Origin: a virus | IMG/VR virus record: IMGVR_UViG_3300024346_000206 | Location: 1 to 38,359 of that record | DNA: 38,359 nt | Direction: 5' to 3' (one strand) | Part shown: in pieces, positions 25,839 through 33,900 of the stretch | Position numbering within the stretch: the first letter of the stretch is position 1 | Layout: every line of letters starts with the position of its first letter | The notes under the pieces: generated by a model | Seen by the model: the letters and a program-made list of their open reading frames with translations, nothing else | Told to the model about the DNA's origin: nothing | The model's database searches: none | Made by a program: the position numbers and the translations under genes

Positions 25839-26081
25839 ATGTCGATAGAAGACCATGCGCTCACCTTGCTGGTCTTGACAACATTATCGAACAACATTAG
25901 CTCACCAGAAACACAAGCCATTATCCAAGATTGTGTTGATTGGTGGTTATATTATTTCCAGGATTGCGGTTACGTATATCAAAGTTTGATCTACCACAAC
26001 AGTTACGCAATTCAAAAGCATATTCACAAAGGCGTGATGCAAGGTCTTGGTTACTGGCCCGTAAGCGATCCCGCACCATAA
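25839..26081 (+). CDS. Hypothetical protein, 80 aa, aromatic-rich
   Basis: Not recognised. The chosen start is ATG 25839, although it lacks a clear ribosome site. A 26-codon frame (25820-25900, beginning MPNPLFNVDRR) with AGAAG upstream overlaps its beginning and could feed ribosomes to it by coupling. The protein is rich in Tyr, Trp and His, with CVDWWLYYFQDCGYVYQSL in the middle; a short amphipathic helix or membrane-associated segment is possible. It opens the run of small genes before terminase. Confidence 0.55.
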   Translation: MSIEDHALTLLVLTTLSNNISSPETQAIIQDCVDWWLYYFQDCGYVYQSLIYHNSYAIQKHIHKGVMQGLGYWPVSDPAP

Positions 26082-26091
26082 GGAAAAACAA

Positions 26092-26223
26092 ATGATTTTA
26101 GCTTCATTCGAATCGTTACTTGGCAGCATCTGGTTTGCTGGTCTTGCTTTAGTTGTCGGCTACATTGCCGCACACATTGTTCCAATCACTGCCCTTGCAA
26201 AGCTTTTCAAGGGAGGCAAGTGA
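26092..26223 (+). CDS. Very small single-TM membrane protein, 43 aa
   Basis: AAGGA is 8 bases before ATG 26092. Residues about 10-34 (LGSIWFAGLALVVGYIAAHI) are one hydrophobic helix, and the end KLFKGGK is basic, giving a likely inside C-terminus. The stop shares one base with the next start (TGATG). A minimal holin/pinholin-like role is possible, since no other unambiguous holin is present, but a virion membrane peptide is equally possible. Confidence 0.65.
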   Translation: MILASFESLLGSIWFAGLALVVGYIAAHIVPITALAKLFKGGK

Positions 26224-26333
26224 TGCCTAAGGTTGGAAAGAAGGAATTCCCATATACTGCTAAGGGTATGGCAATGGCTAAGGCCGCTACTAAGAAGAAG
26301 CCTATGAAGAAGGCACCAAAGAAGAAGAAGTAA
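26223..26333 (+). CDS. Tiny lysine-rich protein, 36 aa
   Basis: Begins MPKVGKKEFPYTAKGMAMAK, a form I know from small unannotated proteins of other podoviruses. Almost half the residues are Lys, with only one acidic residue; it ends PKKKK. Start overlaps the preceding stop by one base and its own stop overlaps the next start by one base. Strong positive charge suggests nucleic acid or membrane contact; function is not known. Confidence 0.75.
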   Translation: MPKVGKKEFPYTAKGMAMAKAATKKKPMKKAPKKKK

Positions 26334-26728
26334 TGTCTTCTGCAAAGCGATCCAACGAAACTAAGTGGAAAAAGATTGTGTCTAAGGTAAAGGCTGGCTC
26401 CAAGGGAGGAGATTCCGGAGAGTGGTCTGCACGTAAGGCACAACTTGCAACAAAGCTTTATAAGGAAAGCGGTGGAACATACCGTGGACCTAAATCATCA
26501 AGTAATTCTTTAGCAAAGTGGACTAAGCAAGATTGGCGAACCAAGTCTGGAAAGCCTTCCAAGGAAACAGGTGAACGCTATCTTCCAGCCAAGGCTATTA
26601 AGGCATTGTCCTCCTCTGAGTATGCAGCAACGTCTGCAGCTAAGAGGGCTGGTACAAAAGCTGGTAAGCAGTTCGTCAAGCAGCCACGAAGCATTGCAAA
26701 GAAAACGGCAAAGTATAGAGGAAACTAA
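26333..26728 (+). CDS. Basic DUF5872-like protein, 131 aa
   Basis: The pattern WKKIVSKVKAGSKGGDSGEW, then KAQLATKLYKESGGTY, SLAKWTKQDWRTKSGKPS, TGERYLPAKAIKAL and a Lys/Arg-rich tail with KQFVKQPRSIAKKTAKYR corresponds to a small family (I recall it as DUF5872) found in phages and large DNA viruses. It is highly basic throughout and without membrane segments. Translation is chained to both neighbours by one-base stop/start overlap. No function is established; nucleic-acid binding is an inference from charge. The DUF number is from memory. Confidence 0.8.
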   Translation: MSSAKRSNETKWKKIVSKVKAGSKGGDSGEWSARKAQLATKLYKESGGTYRGPKSSSNSLAKWTKQDWRTKSGKPSKETGERYLPAKAIKALSSSEYAATSAAKRAGTKAGKQFVKQPRSIAKKTAKYRGN

Positions 26729-26853
26729 TGCCATTTAAAAGCAAAGCACAGCAAAGATTTATGTTTGCAACCATGCCCAAGACGGCTAAGAAATGGGCTA
26801 AGGAAACGTCAAACATCAAGGCATTACCAAAGAAGAAAAGGAAAAAGAAATGA
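26728..26853 (+). CDS. Tiny basic protein, 41 aa (MPFKSKAQQRFMF family)
   Basis: Starts MPFKSKAQQRFMFATMPKTA and ends KKKRKKK. Small proteins with this opening (KSKAQQRFMFA...AKxWA...TPNIKxLP) recur in phages and some bacteria, always unannotated. ATG 26728 overlaps the preceding stop by one base; its own stop is inside the next start (ATGA). Role unknown; basic charge as in the neighbours. Confidence 0.8.
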   Translation: MPFKSKAQQRFMFATMPKTAKKWAKETSNIKALPKKKRKKK

Positions 26854-26969
26854 AGAAAACCCACTCAATGAAGTCCGAATTTAAGAAGCATGGAAAGAAG
26901 CACGAAAAGGCAGAATCCAAGGCTTTTGAAAAGAAGGAAAAGAAGGTTTACAAGAAGAAGAAGAAGTAA
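26850..26969 (+). CDS. Tiny lysine-rich protein, 39 aa
   Basis: ATG 26850 in an ATGA overlap. The protein is mostly Lys, Glu and His (EFKKHGKKHEKAESKAFEKK), with a Lys tract at its end. Low complexity prevents family assignment. It shares a stop/start base with the next gene, so it belongs to the same translational chain. Confidence 0.7.
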   Translation: MKKTHSMKSEFKKHGKKHEKAESKAFEKKEKKVYKKKKK

Positions 26970-27304
26970 TGCCAAAGAAACCATCAGTCTCCATGACCAA
27001 GAAGGATAAGAATCCAAAGGGTGGTCTTACCCAAGCTGGTCGAAACAAATATAACAGAGCAACTGGATCAAACCTAAAGGCACCTGTTGGCCGTGCGCCA
27101 AAGACACCAGAGGAAATGCGTAGACAGGGTTCATTCTTAGTTAGAATGGGTTCTGCAGCTGGACCACTAAAGGATGAGAAGGGACGTAAGACCCGACTCA
27201 AGCTAAGCCTAGAGGCATGGAATCACTATGGTGATAAAGCTTCTGCGGTTTCAAAGGGTCGCCGCCTTCTTGAGCGATACCAGAACAAAAAGAAAAAGAA
27301 GTGA
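26969..27304 (+). CDS. Basic DUF6321-like protein, 111 aa
   Basis: KGGLTQAGRNKYNRATGSNL, then EEMRRQGSFLVRM, LKDEKGRKTRLKLSLEAWN and KGRRLLERYQNKKKKK match a recurring phage protein family that I recall as DUF6321 (number from memory). Highly basic, soluble, no Cys. It ends the chain of overlapping mini-genes, three bases before the terminase small subunit gene. Function unknown; its repeated presence just upstream of terminase suggests packaging or virion core, but this is inference. Confidence 0.8.
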   Translation: MPKKPSVSMTKKDKNPKGGLTQAGRNKYNRATGSNLKAPVGRAPKTPEEMRRQGSFLVRMGSAAGPLKDEKGRKTRLKLSLEAWNHYGDKASAVSKGRRLLERYQNKKKKK

Positions 27305-27307
27305 CAC

Positions 27308-27508
27308 ATGGACAAGGGAATCAATACACTAAAGGATCTTCTCATTGATTGTCTGATTGAAGATCTTAGCGATCCCGATAAGCGATCACCTGGACTATAT
27401 CAAGTAGTTGCACGGGTAGTTGCAGATAATAAATCAGACACAATTCCAGCCGTCAGGGCTGAAACCTTAGAGGGACTATCTCCCTTTAAGCTCAAGAAAC
27501 AAGCCTAG
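27308..27508 (+). CDS. Terminase small subunit-like protein, 66 aa
   Basis: T7 gp18 is 89 aa and has a segment LSDHERRSPQLYNAINKLLD; here DLSDPDKRSPGLYQVVARVV (about 19-38) is the equivalent, preceded by a similar short helix (LKDLLIDCLIE). That shared segment and the position two steps before large terminase support the call. It would bind DNA and regulate the motor during packaging. Shorter than gp18 at the C-terminus. Its stop codon lies inside the first hairpin of the following spacer. Confidence 0.75.
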   Translation: MDKGINTLKDLLIDCLIEDLSDPDKRSPGLYQVVARVVADNKSDTIPAVRAETLEGLSPFKLKKQA

Positions 27509-27651
27509 TCCGCATAGACAGCGCAAGCTGGGACTAGTCTATATTGGCCGCACCCGCTATGATAGGCTGGTGTATTATGGCCGCTCTACCGGGCAATCAA
27601 TTGCGCCGGGAATTTCGCTACGGGAGGGTAGATCGGTAGGTCTACCCTCCT
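27505..27651 (+). ncRNA. Structured RNA element between terminase genes (candidate)
   Basis: The 161-base gap holds four predicted hairpins. H1: CTAGTCC (27505-27511) with GGACTAG (27531-27537) plus an inner CAGC-GCAA-GCTG stem-loop. H2: 27550-27573, nine pairs with a bulge and one mismatch. H3: CCGGGCAA (27589-27596) with TTGC-G-CCGG (27601-27609), loop TCAA. H4: 13 bp, 27622-27634 with 27639-27651, loop GGTA. No T-run follows any of them, so none is a normal terminator, and the base composition is richer in G+C than nearby genes. Possible roles: RNase III processing sites, translational control of large terminase, a packaging signal in DNA, or a small RNA. Not a known family to me. Confidence 0.55.
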
Positions 27652-27666
27652 ATTTGAAAGGAGGTA
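27643..27666 (+). promoter_or_regulatory. Large-terminase ribosome site with competing anti-Shine-Dalgarno strand
   Basis: AGGAGGTA (27659-27666) is the ribosome site of the large terminase gene. The right arm of H4, TACCCTCCT (27643-27651), can pair with it (six contiguous pairs, then a bulge and two pairs, loop of 7). The same arm pairs upstream in the stronger H4. The two pairings exclude each other, the layout of a translational on/off switch. Whether it switches is untested. Confidence 0.45.
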
Positions 27667-27669
27667 CTC

Positions 27670-29340
27670 ATGCAAGTACCAGATGAAGTCTTAGAAGACT
27701 TTCGAAATCATTGCTTCTTTTGTATGAAGTACCTAGGACTTGGTGAGCCAAGCCCACTTCAGTATGCAATCGCTGAGTGTGTACAGAATGGCCCCAAGGA
27801 TATGCAGCTCCAAGCTGGTCGTGGTGCTGGCAAGTCAACCATCGTTGCTATGTATGCTTCGTGGTTATTGTTAAACAACCCAAACACAACAATCATGGTC
27901 TTGTCTGCAACACAGGACAAGGCCATCAAGTTTATTTCTCAGGTTCGTCAGATCCTGAGTTTAGTACCCTACATGAAACACCTACTTCCAAAGGAACATG
28001 ATAAAGACTCAGCCTTTGGTTTTAATGTTGGTATTCGGGATAAGGTTGGTCAGGACTTGTCTTGTTATGCCAAAGGTATCACAGGACAAATTACAGGTAG
28101 CCACGCAGATTATGTGTTGGCTGATGATATTGAGATTGAGAAGAACTCCGACAGTCCTCAAGCTCGACAGAAGTTGTTAGATAAGTTAACAGAATTAGAA
28201 CAGATTAGAAACCCAGTTCCATACGGTAGGATTGTATTCTTGGGTACGTATCAAAGTACGGATTCAATCTATCTACGTCTACCCTATGAGATTGTAAAGT
28301 TTCCTGCTGTAATTCCAGATCCAGAGATTGAGTCTCAGTGGTTACACTGTCACGAATACATCTCTGATCTTGAGGGACAACCCGGAGATACTGTAGATCC
28401 CATGCGCTTTCCTCAGCACATTCTAGAGGAACGTCTAGCTAAGATTGGACCACGGCAGTTTGCTTTGCACTACTTGCTTGACCCATCCCTTAGCGATGCC
28501 AGCAAGCATCCTCTAAAGCTTGAGGATCTTGTTGTCATGGATGTATCTCCAGAGGTGTTCCCAGAGAAGGTCGTGTGGGCAAGAAACAAGCCACTAGACA
28601 TTCCTAGCTATGGCTTGAATGGAGATCTATTGTATGGCCCTATGTGGGCATCTGCTACGATGACCAAGTATGTTGATACCAGATTGTGTATCGACCCCTC
28701 TGGTCGTGGTGCAGACGAAACGGCTTACTGTGTGGCATCCTTCGTGAATGGATACATTGTCATCCACGAACTGGATGGTCTACCCGGTGGCTATGATGAT
28801 ATTACTTTGGGTCGAATTGCAAAGATTGCAAATCAATATCAAGTATCAACCATCATGGTCGAAGCAAACTACGGAGACGGTATGTTTACGTCACTGCTTA
28901 GACCTATCGTATATGGAATCTGTGGTCGTGTTGCGATTGAAGAGTTCAAGGTATCTGGAGCTAAAGAGAAAAGAATCCTAGATACACTAGAGCCTGTAAT
29001 GTCTCAACACCGATTGATCTTTGATACCGAAGCTATTCGATCAAAGGAAACACAAATCCAAATCTCAAGAATGCAAAATAAGCGGGGAGCGTTAAAGCAC
29101 GATGACCGTGTTGACGTTCTCGCCAGTATTGTAAAACTCTGGGTAGACAATCTGGTAATCACACCAGATGAGATTATCCAAAGAAACGTAGACAGAGAAC
29201 ACCGTGATACCGTCAAGGAATGGCTCAGCAATAAGCGTATTGTTGGTCTACTTGGTGAGAAGTATCGGGGTATCGTTGAAGCACAAGAGCGTGTCAATAA
29301 ACGACACGGCTCTATAATTGATAATTTCTACAGGAGATAA
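27670..29340 (+). CDS. Terminase large subunit (packaging ATPase/nuclease), T7 gp19-like
   Basis: A 556-aa motor (T7 gp19 is 586) that pumps DNA through the portal and cuts concatemers. Walker A is AGRGAGKST (49-57), with a Q-type motif near SPLQ (28-31); Walker B is YVLADDIE (148-155); the coupling motif is FLGTYQST (about 200). The RNase H-like nuclease shows IDPSGRGADETAY (D342), the Glu of MVEANYGDG, and HDDRVDVLA (D478, D479, D482). An ideal AGGAGGT site precedes ATG 27670. All catalytic motifs are intact. Unlike T7, it lies upstream of the internal virion protein genes. Confidence 0.96.
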   Translation: MQVPDEVLEDFRNHCFFCMKYLGLGEPSPLQYAIAECVQNGPKDMQLQAGRGAGKSTIVAMYASWLLLNNPNTTIMVLSATQDKAIKFISQVRQILSLVPYMKHLLPKEHDKDSAFGFNVGIRDKVGQDLSCYAKGITGQITGSHADYVLADDIEIEKNSDSPQARQKLLDKLTELEQIRNPVPYGRIVFLGTYQSTDSIYLRLPYEIVKFPAVIPDPEIESQWLHCHEYISDLEGQPGDTVDPMRFPQHILEERLAKIGPRQFALHYLLDPSLSDASKHPLKLEDLVVMDVSPEVFPEKVVWARNKPLDIPSYGLNGDLLYGPMWASATMTKYVDTRLCIDPSGRGADETAYCVASFVNGYIVIHELDGLPGGYDDITLGRIAKIANQYQVSTIMVEANYGDGMFTSLLRPIVYGICGRVAIEEFKVSGAKEKRILDTLEPVMSQHRLIFDTEAIRSKETQIQISRMQNKRGALKHDDRVDVLASIVKLWVDNLVITPDEIIQRNVDREHRDTVKEWLSNKRIVGLLGEKYRGIVEAQERVNKRHGSIIDNFYRR

Positions 29341-29341
29341 T

Positions 29342-29980
29342 ATGCCTCCATTTACGGCAGCAATCGTCGGTGGTCTAGCCGCTGGATCTGGAATCTTAAG
29401 CGGAATGAGCGGAGCTTCTCAAGCAAACGCTCAGGCTATGGCCCAGCAGATGCAACAAGACCAACAGAACTTTCAGAATCGTTGGGCTAATGAATCACAA
29501 AATAGAAACATTCTCAGACAGTGGCAAGCTCAGTACCATACGAATAGAGCATTAGAACGCTCGTCATTGCAACAAGCTGTGGCAGCTCAGTACTATGGCA
29601 CCAAGTCATATCAGAATGCCACGTCAGAACTTAGCAAGCAAACTCGTCAAGTTACAGATCAGGCATTAGCTTCTGCATCCTCTAGTGGTATTTCGTTGAA
29701 CTCTGCTTCTGTTCGGGCAACCCTCAGACAAGCGGCAACGGAAGCTCAGAAGATGTCCAAGAATATGCGAGTTAATTATATGAACACAATGCAAGATATT
29801 TCTACACAACGAGAGAACATCTTGGGACAAAGAAACCTAGCTGCTCCAGAGCAGATGGCTTTCTTAAACACAACGGGCGGTATTGTTAATTCGTCCTCAA
29901 ACATTATGGCAACTGGCTTGGCTACTGGACTCATGTCTGGTCTATCTGCTGGTATCGGCGCATATAGGGCGGGATCATAA
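29342..29980 (+). CDS. Internal virion protein, T7 gp14-like
   Basis: A 212-aa protein (T7 gp14 is 196). Start ATG 29342 with AGGAG 6 bases upstream; the frame could open at 29318 but without a site. Hydrophobic Gly/Ala-rich N-terminus (AAIVGGLAAGSGILSGMSGA), a Gln/Asn-rich central helix set (MAQQMQQDQQNFQNRWANES), and a hydrophobic Gly-rich C-terminal end (TGLATGLMSGLSAGIGAY). This layout is that of gp14, the ejected protein that inserts in the host outer membrane. Shares a base with the next gene start (TAATG). Confidence 0.85.
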   Translation: MPPFTAAIVGGLAAGSGILSGMSGASQANAQAMAQQMQQDQQNFQNRWANESQNRNILRQWQAQYHTNRALERSSLQQAVAAQYYGTKSYQNATSELSKQTRQVTDQALASASSSGISLNSASVRATLRQAATEAQKMSKNMRVNYMNTMQDISTQRENILGQRNLAAPEQMAFLNTTGGIVNSSSNIMATGLATGLMSGLSAGIGAYRAGS

Positions 29981-30948
29981 TGCTTAATCAAAACAAACTA
30001 CAGAAGCTGTTTGAAATTGCTACTGGTCAACAACCAGAAACGCAACGTCTAACAGCTGCAAAGAAGAAGACCAACACATTAGATCGTGTAAAGAAGCGTA
30101 AGGATATCTTTAAGTCTATCTATAACGATCCGTTTGATGCCTTCGAAAAGTGGTACCAAGACTCTCTTAAGGATGTCTCTTCAGATAACGCTGATGAGTT
30201 TTGGTCTGAAGCTGAGCAGGAGTTTCCCGGCAATCCCGATCAAGCTAAGGATTGGTTACGGTCTCAAGTTAAGAAGCCAACCGATCCAGCTGCACGGGAA
30301 TCGTCTTTACGAAACACAATGACCAAGGCACCGTCGTGGTTAAACCAAGAGCTATCTCCAGAACTAGCAAACACAGAACAAGAAGTAACGTCACAAAACC
30401 TAAGCAAGTCACAGCTTGCATATCGCAAGGTTCTTGAAAATAAGATTCAGAACTTTGGGTTTGATCAATTAGATCCAGACGTTCCAGCTGAGATTCACGT
30501 AGATGACATGATTAAGTTAGAGCTTATGGGTCTACTTGATAGTGCGTCTATTGTTGATGGTCGCTTTGCAACTATGAATAAGGATGGTTCTATTCACCCA
30601 GCATTTGCATTAACGAATTCGGCAGAGGCTGGCGGTGTTGGGCTTGGTCCAGAAACAGAAATCATTACGAAGATGGCTAAGCCGTTGTTTGAACGAGCTG
30701 TGGTTGATGGACTAGATACTGGTATCGCAACACAGGAAATGAACAACAGAGCGGTAACAGGTGCTGGCCTACAGATGCTACCAAACATGGATGTATCTGA
30801 GTGGTCAACAATCTTAGGAGCAATGCCAAAGCAAGATATTCCAGCTGCTGTTCAACAGGGCTTTAACAGACGGGCTGAGATAGATCCCTTTGCCTCTGGT
30901 GAAGAGATGCTAGCTGATTCCCTATCTATAGAGGACTTACTTAGATGA
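29980..30948 (+). CDS. Probable internal virion protein, 322 aa, unknown family
   Basis: Not recognised. ATG 29980 overlaps the gp14-like stop by one base and its own stop overlaps the next start (ATGA), so the three form one translational unit. Hydrophilic and helical, basic N-terminus (AAKKKTNTLDRVKKRKD), acidic middle, no membrane segment. Position inside the ejection-protein block suggests a virion core component. Confidence 0.75.
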   Translation: MLNQNKLQKLFEIATGQQPETQRLTAAKKKTNTLDRVKKRKDIFKSIYNDPFDAFEKWYQDSLKDVSSDNADEFWSEAEQEFPGNPDQAKDWLRSQVKKPTDPAARESSLRNTMTKAPSWLNQELSPELANTEQEVTSQNLSKSQLAYRKVLENKIQNFGFDQLDPDVPAEIHVDDMIKLELMGLLDSASIVDGRFATMNKDGSIHPAFALTNSAEAGGVGLGPETEIITKMAKPLFERAVVDGLDTGIATQEMNNRAVTGAGLQMLPNMDVSEWSTILGAMPKQDIPAAVQQGFNRRAEIDPFASGEEMLADSLSIEDLLR

Positions 30949-33900
30949 TTGAAATGCAAGGACCGGGGGTATTTCTAAATCCCCCTAATCAACCAATATA
31001 TCAAGAAACACAAGTTAAGCTTCCAGAGAATGTCGTTGGCGTTGGTCAAGGAATTGACTGGGGTGCCATTGGACAATCAGTTGCTCAGTTTGGAACAGAA
31101 CTCGTATCTTACGATATTGAAGATAAGAGAAATAAAAAGAAGAAGCTACTAGAGGATCTTGAGACAAGAACCAAGATGGGCATTGATCACGCATCAGCCA
31201 TTAATGATTTCGATTCAGTAGATGCTCAAATCTCAGAATACAAAAAAGGTGTTAAAGATATTGTTGGATACGATATTGATTCTGACGGTGAAGGTCAAAC
31301 TAGTTCCTATCTACTCGAACAAGCTAGACAAACATCATATGGGTTTGAACTGTACGGTCAGAAGGCCAGACGAGAAACCGCAGACGATGTAATGTTGTCT
31401 GCGTTTAACGATGACAGCTTACAGTTTAGAGAGAAATTACTAACGTCCGACAATCAAGCTTTGGATATTGAAGGAAGGCTTGCTCAGCTTGGTCAAATGG
31501 CACAAGACGCTGAGGCTAAGGAACAGAAGACAATGGGCGATAGAGCCTTTGGTGCAGCTGTTCGTAAAGAAAGGATTGAACTTCTTGAGATTCAAGCGAA
31601 GATGCGTGATGCAAACGCTAAAAATATTCAGGATGTAAAAGACGCAACTCAAAAGAAACGACAAGATCGGATTATCAATCTTAACAAAAGTCTAGGTAAG
31701 CAGTGGGAACAACTATCTACTTTAACTAAAGAGGCCGACAGTTTAGCGTCTAAGGCTGATAAGACCGAAGCTGAATTACAAGAACATAGATCTGTTCAGA
31801 CTAAACTAAATGCACTTGCTTTTAACATTTCCAAAGCAGAATCTATTCTTGAACAAGAGCAGAATGATTTTGCAATGGAGTTTTTTGGTGGCAAGTGGGA
31901 TAATAATTTTGCGGTAGACAATTTAGGAAAAGAATATGATACAATTGCAGCTGTTAACGATAAGCGCACTACTGCACTAGATTCTATTTCACTTGCTCCA
32001 TTTAAGAGACAGGCAGAGGCTCAACGGTCTCAGGTTAAAACCGTAAACGATCAGGTAGATTCTATAATCTCTGCCGCTACAGCTGAAATTGCAGCGTATG
32101 ATTCTGCAATTAAAGTAGCAAGCGATGCGGAAAGAGCTGGTTTAATTTCCCGTAGAAACTTGGCTATCACCCGTATTGAACAAGACTTAATCAAGGTGGT
32201 TGAAGCCGGAGTTCCAACCTTTGCTAGAGATCTAACACAAACAGTTAGTGGTCTTAAATTCTTTGGCGAATCTCTTCCATATCAGTATTCCACCAGCGAA
32301 TTAAGCGTGGCTGCTGCAAATGCGGTTGAGGCGGAAAAGGCACCATATGAAACTATCTATAAAACGTTTAGACCAACTGTTGATAAGTTTAATAACTTTC
32401 TCAGCACACGCCTAGATATACCGAACTCAACTGGCGGTGGTGGCTCAGGAGATTCTGATGCACGTCTTAAAAGACGTCTTGAAAATCTAACGATTATAGA
32501 TGACCTTCAAAAACATAAAGAGACCACTGCATCACCAGATCGCATTAATGAAGCAATGATCGAAAGGGTTCAGCTTGGTGGGGTTAATCCATATAAAGAG
32601 AATGGTGTTTTAAAATCATGGAGTGAACTAGCTCCAGAACTTAAGAAAGCAAACATTGTTCTTCCCGCTAATGGTTTTATACACACGGAGTTCTTCTCCA
32701 GCTTTCTAGATGATCTACTCAGAAACAATACCCCTCTTGAAGAATGGGATGCTAAAATAGCTAATGCTTTTTCATCACCTGAAAATGAGTTCTATTCTGG
32801 TGTGTTCTCAGGAACAAACAGAGCAGCCATTAATGCTGCTAAGGCAGATCTAATTGTTGGTGGTCTTCAAAATGAAGTAACTAGAACCGCAGCAATGGCT
32901 GCATTCATGCTATTCACCCCACCAGATAGGGTAAAAGAAAACATTAACATGCTCAGGGCTTCTGGTAAAGCAGAACCAATTGGTATGGCTACTGTTATTA
33001 ATGAACTAGAAGCGCATGCTACAGGACACCAAGGAAACGGAAGTCCAATAAAATACATTCAAGAACGCAGAGGAGAGATGTCATCTGACGTGTTGAGTGA
33101 ACTACAACGAATGAGGAAGTTAGTTCGAGAAAGGGAAACCCAGAGTCAACTTCTTGGTACCTATTCAGCGGGAAGTAGGGATACTGTTTCTGAAGAAGTC
33201 AAAGACAAAGTATTACTTACTACTCAAATGGCAGATCTTAGAGAAAATGTTTTTGACAAACTAACAGTACGACTAGAACGAGATGGCATTGATCCAGCTG
33301 CTTGGAAAAACGATCTAACTGGAAACTATGTTAACGAAACTCTTAGACAGGTTTCAGAAATAGCACTAGGCCACCTTTACGAAGCTGCTTTTAACACAAA
33401 GACTGGATATAAAGATGATAACTTGTGGGCGGCAGTAATCCAAAGAACAAATGAATCTCTAAAAGATTTTAAGTTTACTGGAGCCGGTCTAGTACCAGCT
33501 AAACGAGACGTACAACCATTACCAGCTGGACTAAGACCTACATATACAGCCGGATCTGCTATTAGCTATGATTTGCAAGATTCTGGTAAGTATGATTTAG
33601 ATCTTGTACTAGACTCTAATTGGGATACTAACGGATTAGATAAAAATACATTTAGTCAGTATGGTATCTTTAGCGAAGCACCAAACGTAGAAAACCCAAC
33701 AGCATTCGTTCTTGCAGCATCTACTGTTAAGGGTGCAGATCTTTTAAATATTCCTGGAGATCCGGGAACAAACCTAGTGGCTATTGCTGAGGCTGTGTTG
33801 GGTGGTCGAAAAGATAATCGAACTTTGCTTATTGCACAAGCAGCTATCAAAGATACCCGTGGAGCGAAGACTGTACAGGAAGCTATTTCTCTAGCCAAAA

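Noticed and set aside
26223-27304. Lysine tracts as a frameshift or poly-A artefact
   Set aside because: Five frames in succession have regular stop/start overlaps and family-like sequences; random artefact is unlikely.
27558-27563. TATGAT as a -10 promoter box in the terminase spacer
   Set aside because: No recognisable -35 at proper distance and the bases form part of hairpin H2.
27505-27651. tRNA or hammerhead ribozyme in the terminase spacer
   Set aside because: No cloverleaf, no T-loop GTTCRA, and no CUGAUGA/GAAA hammerhead core.
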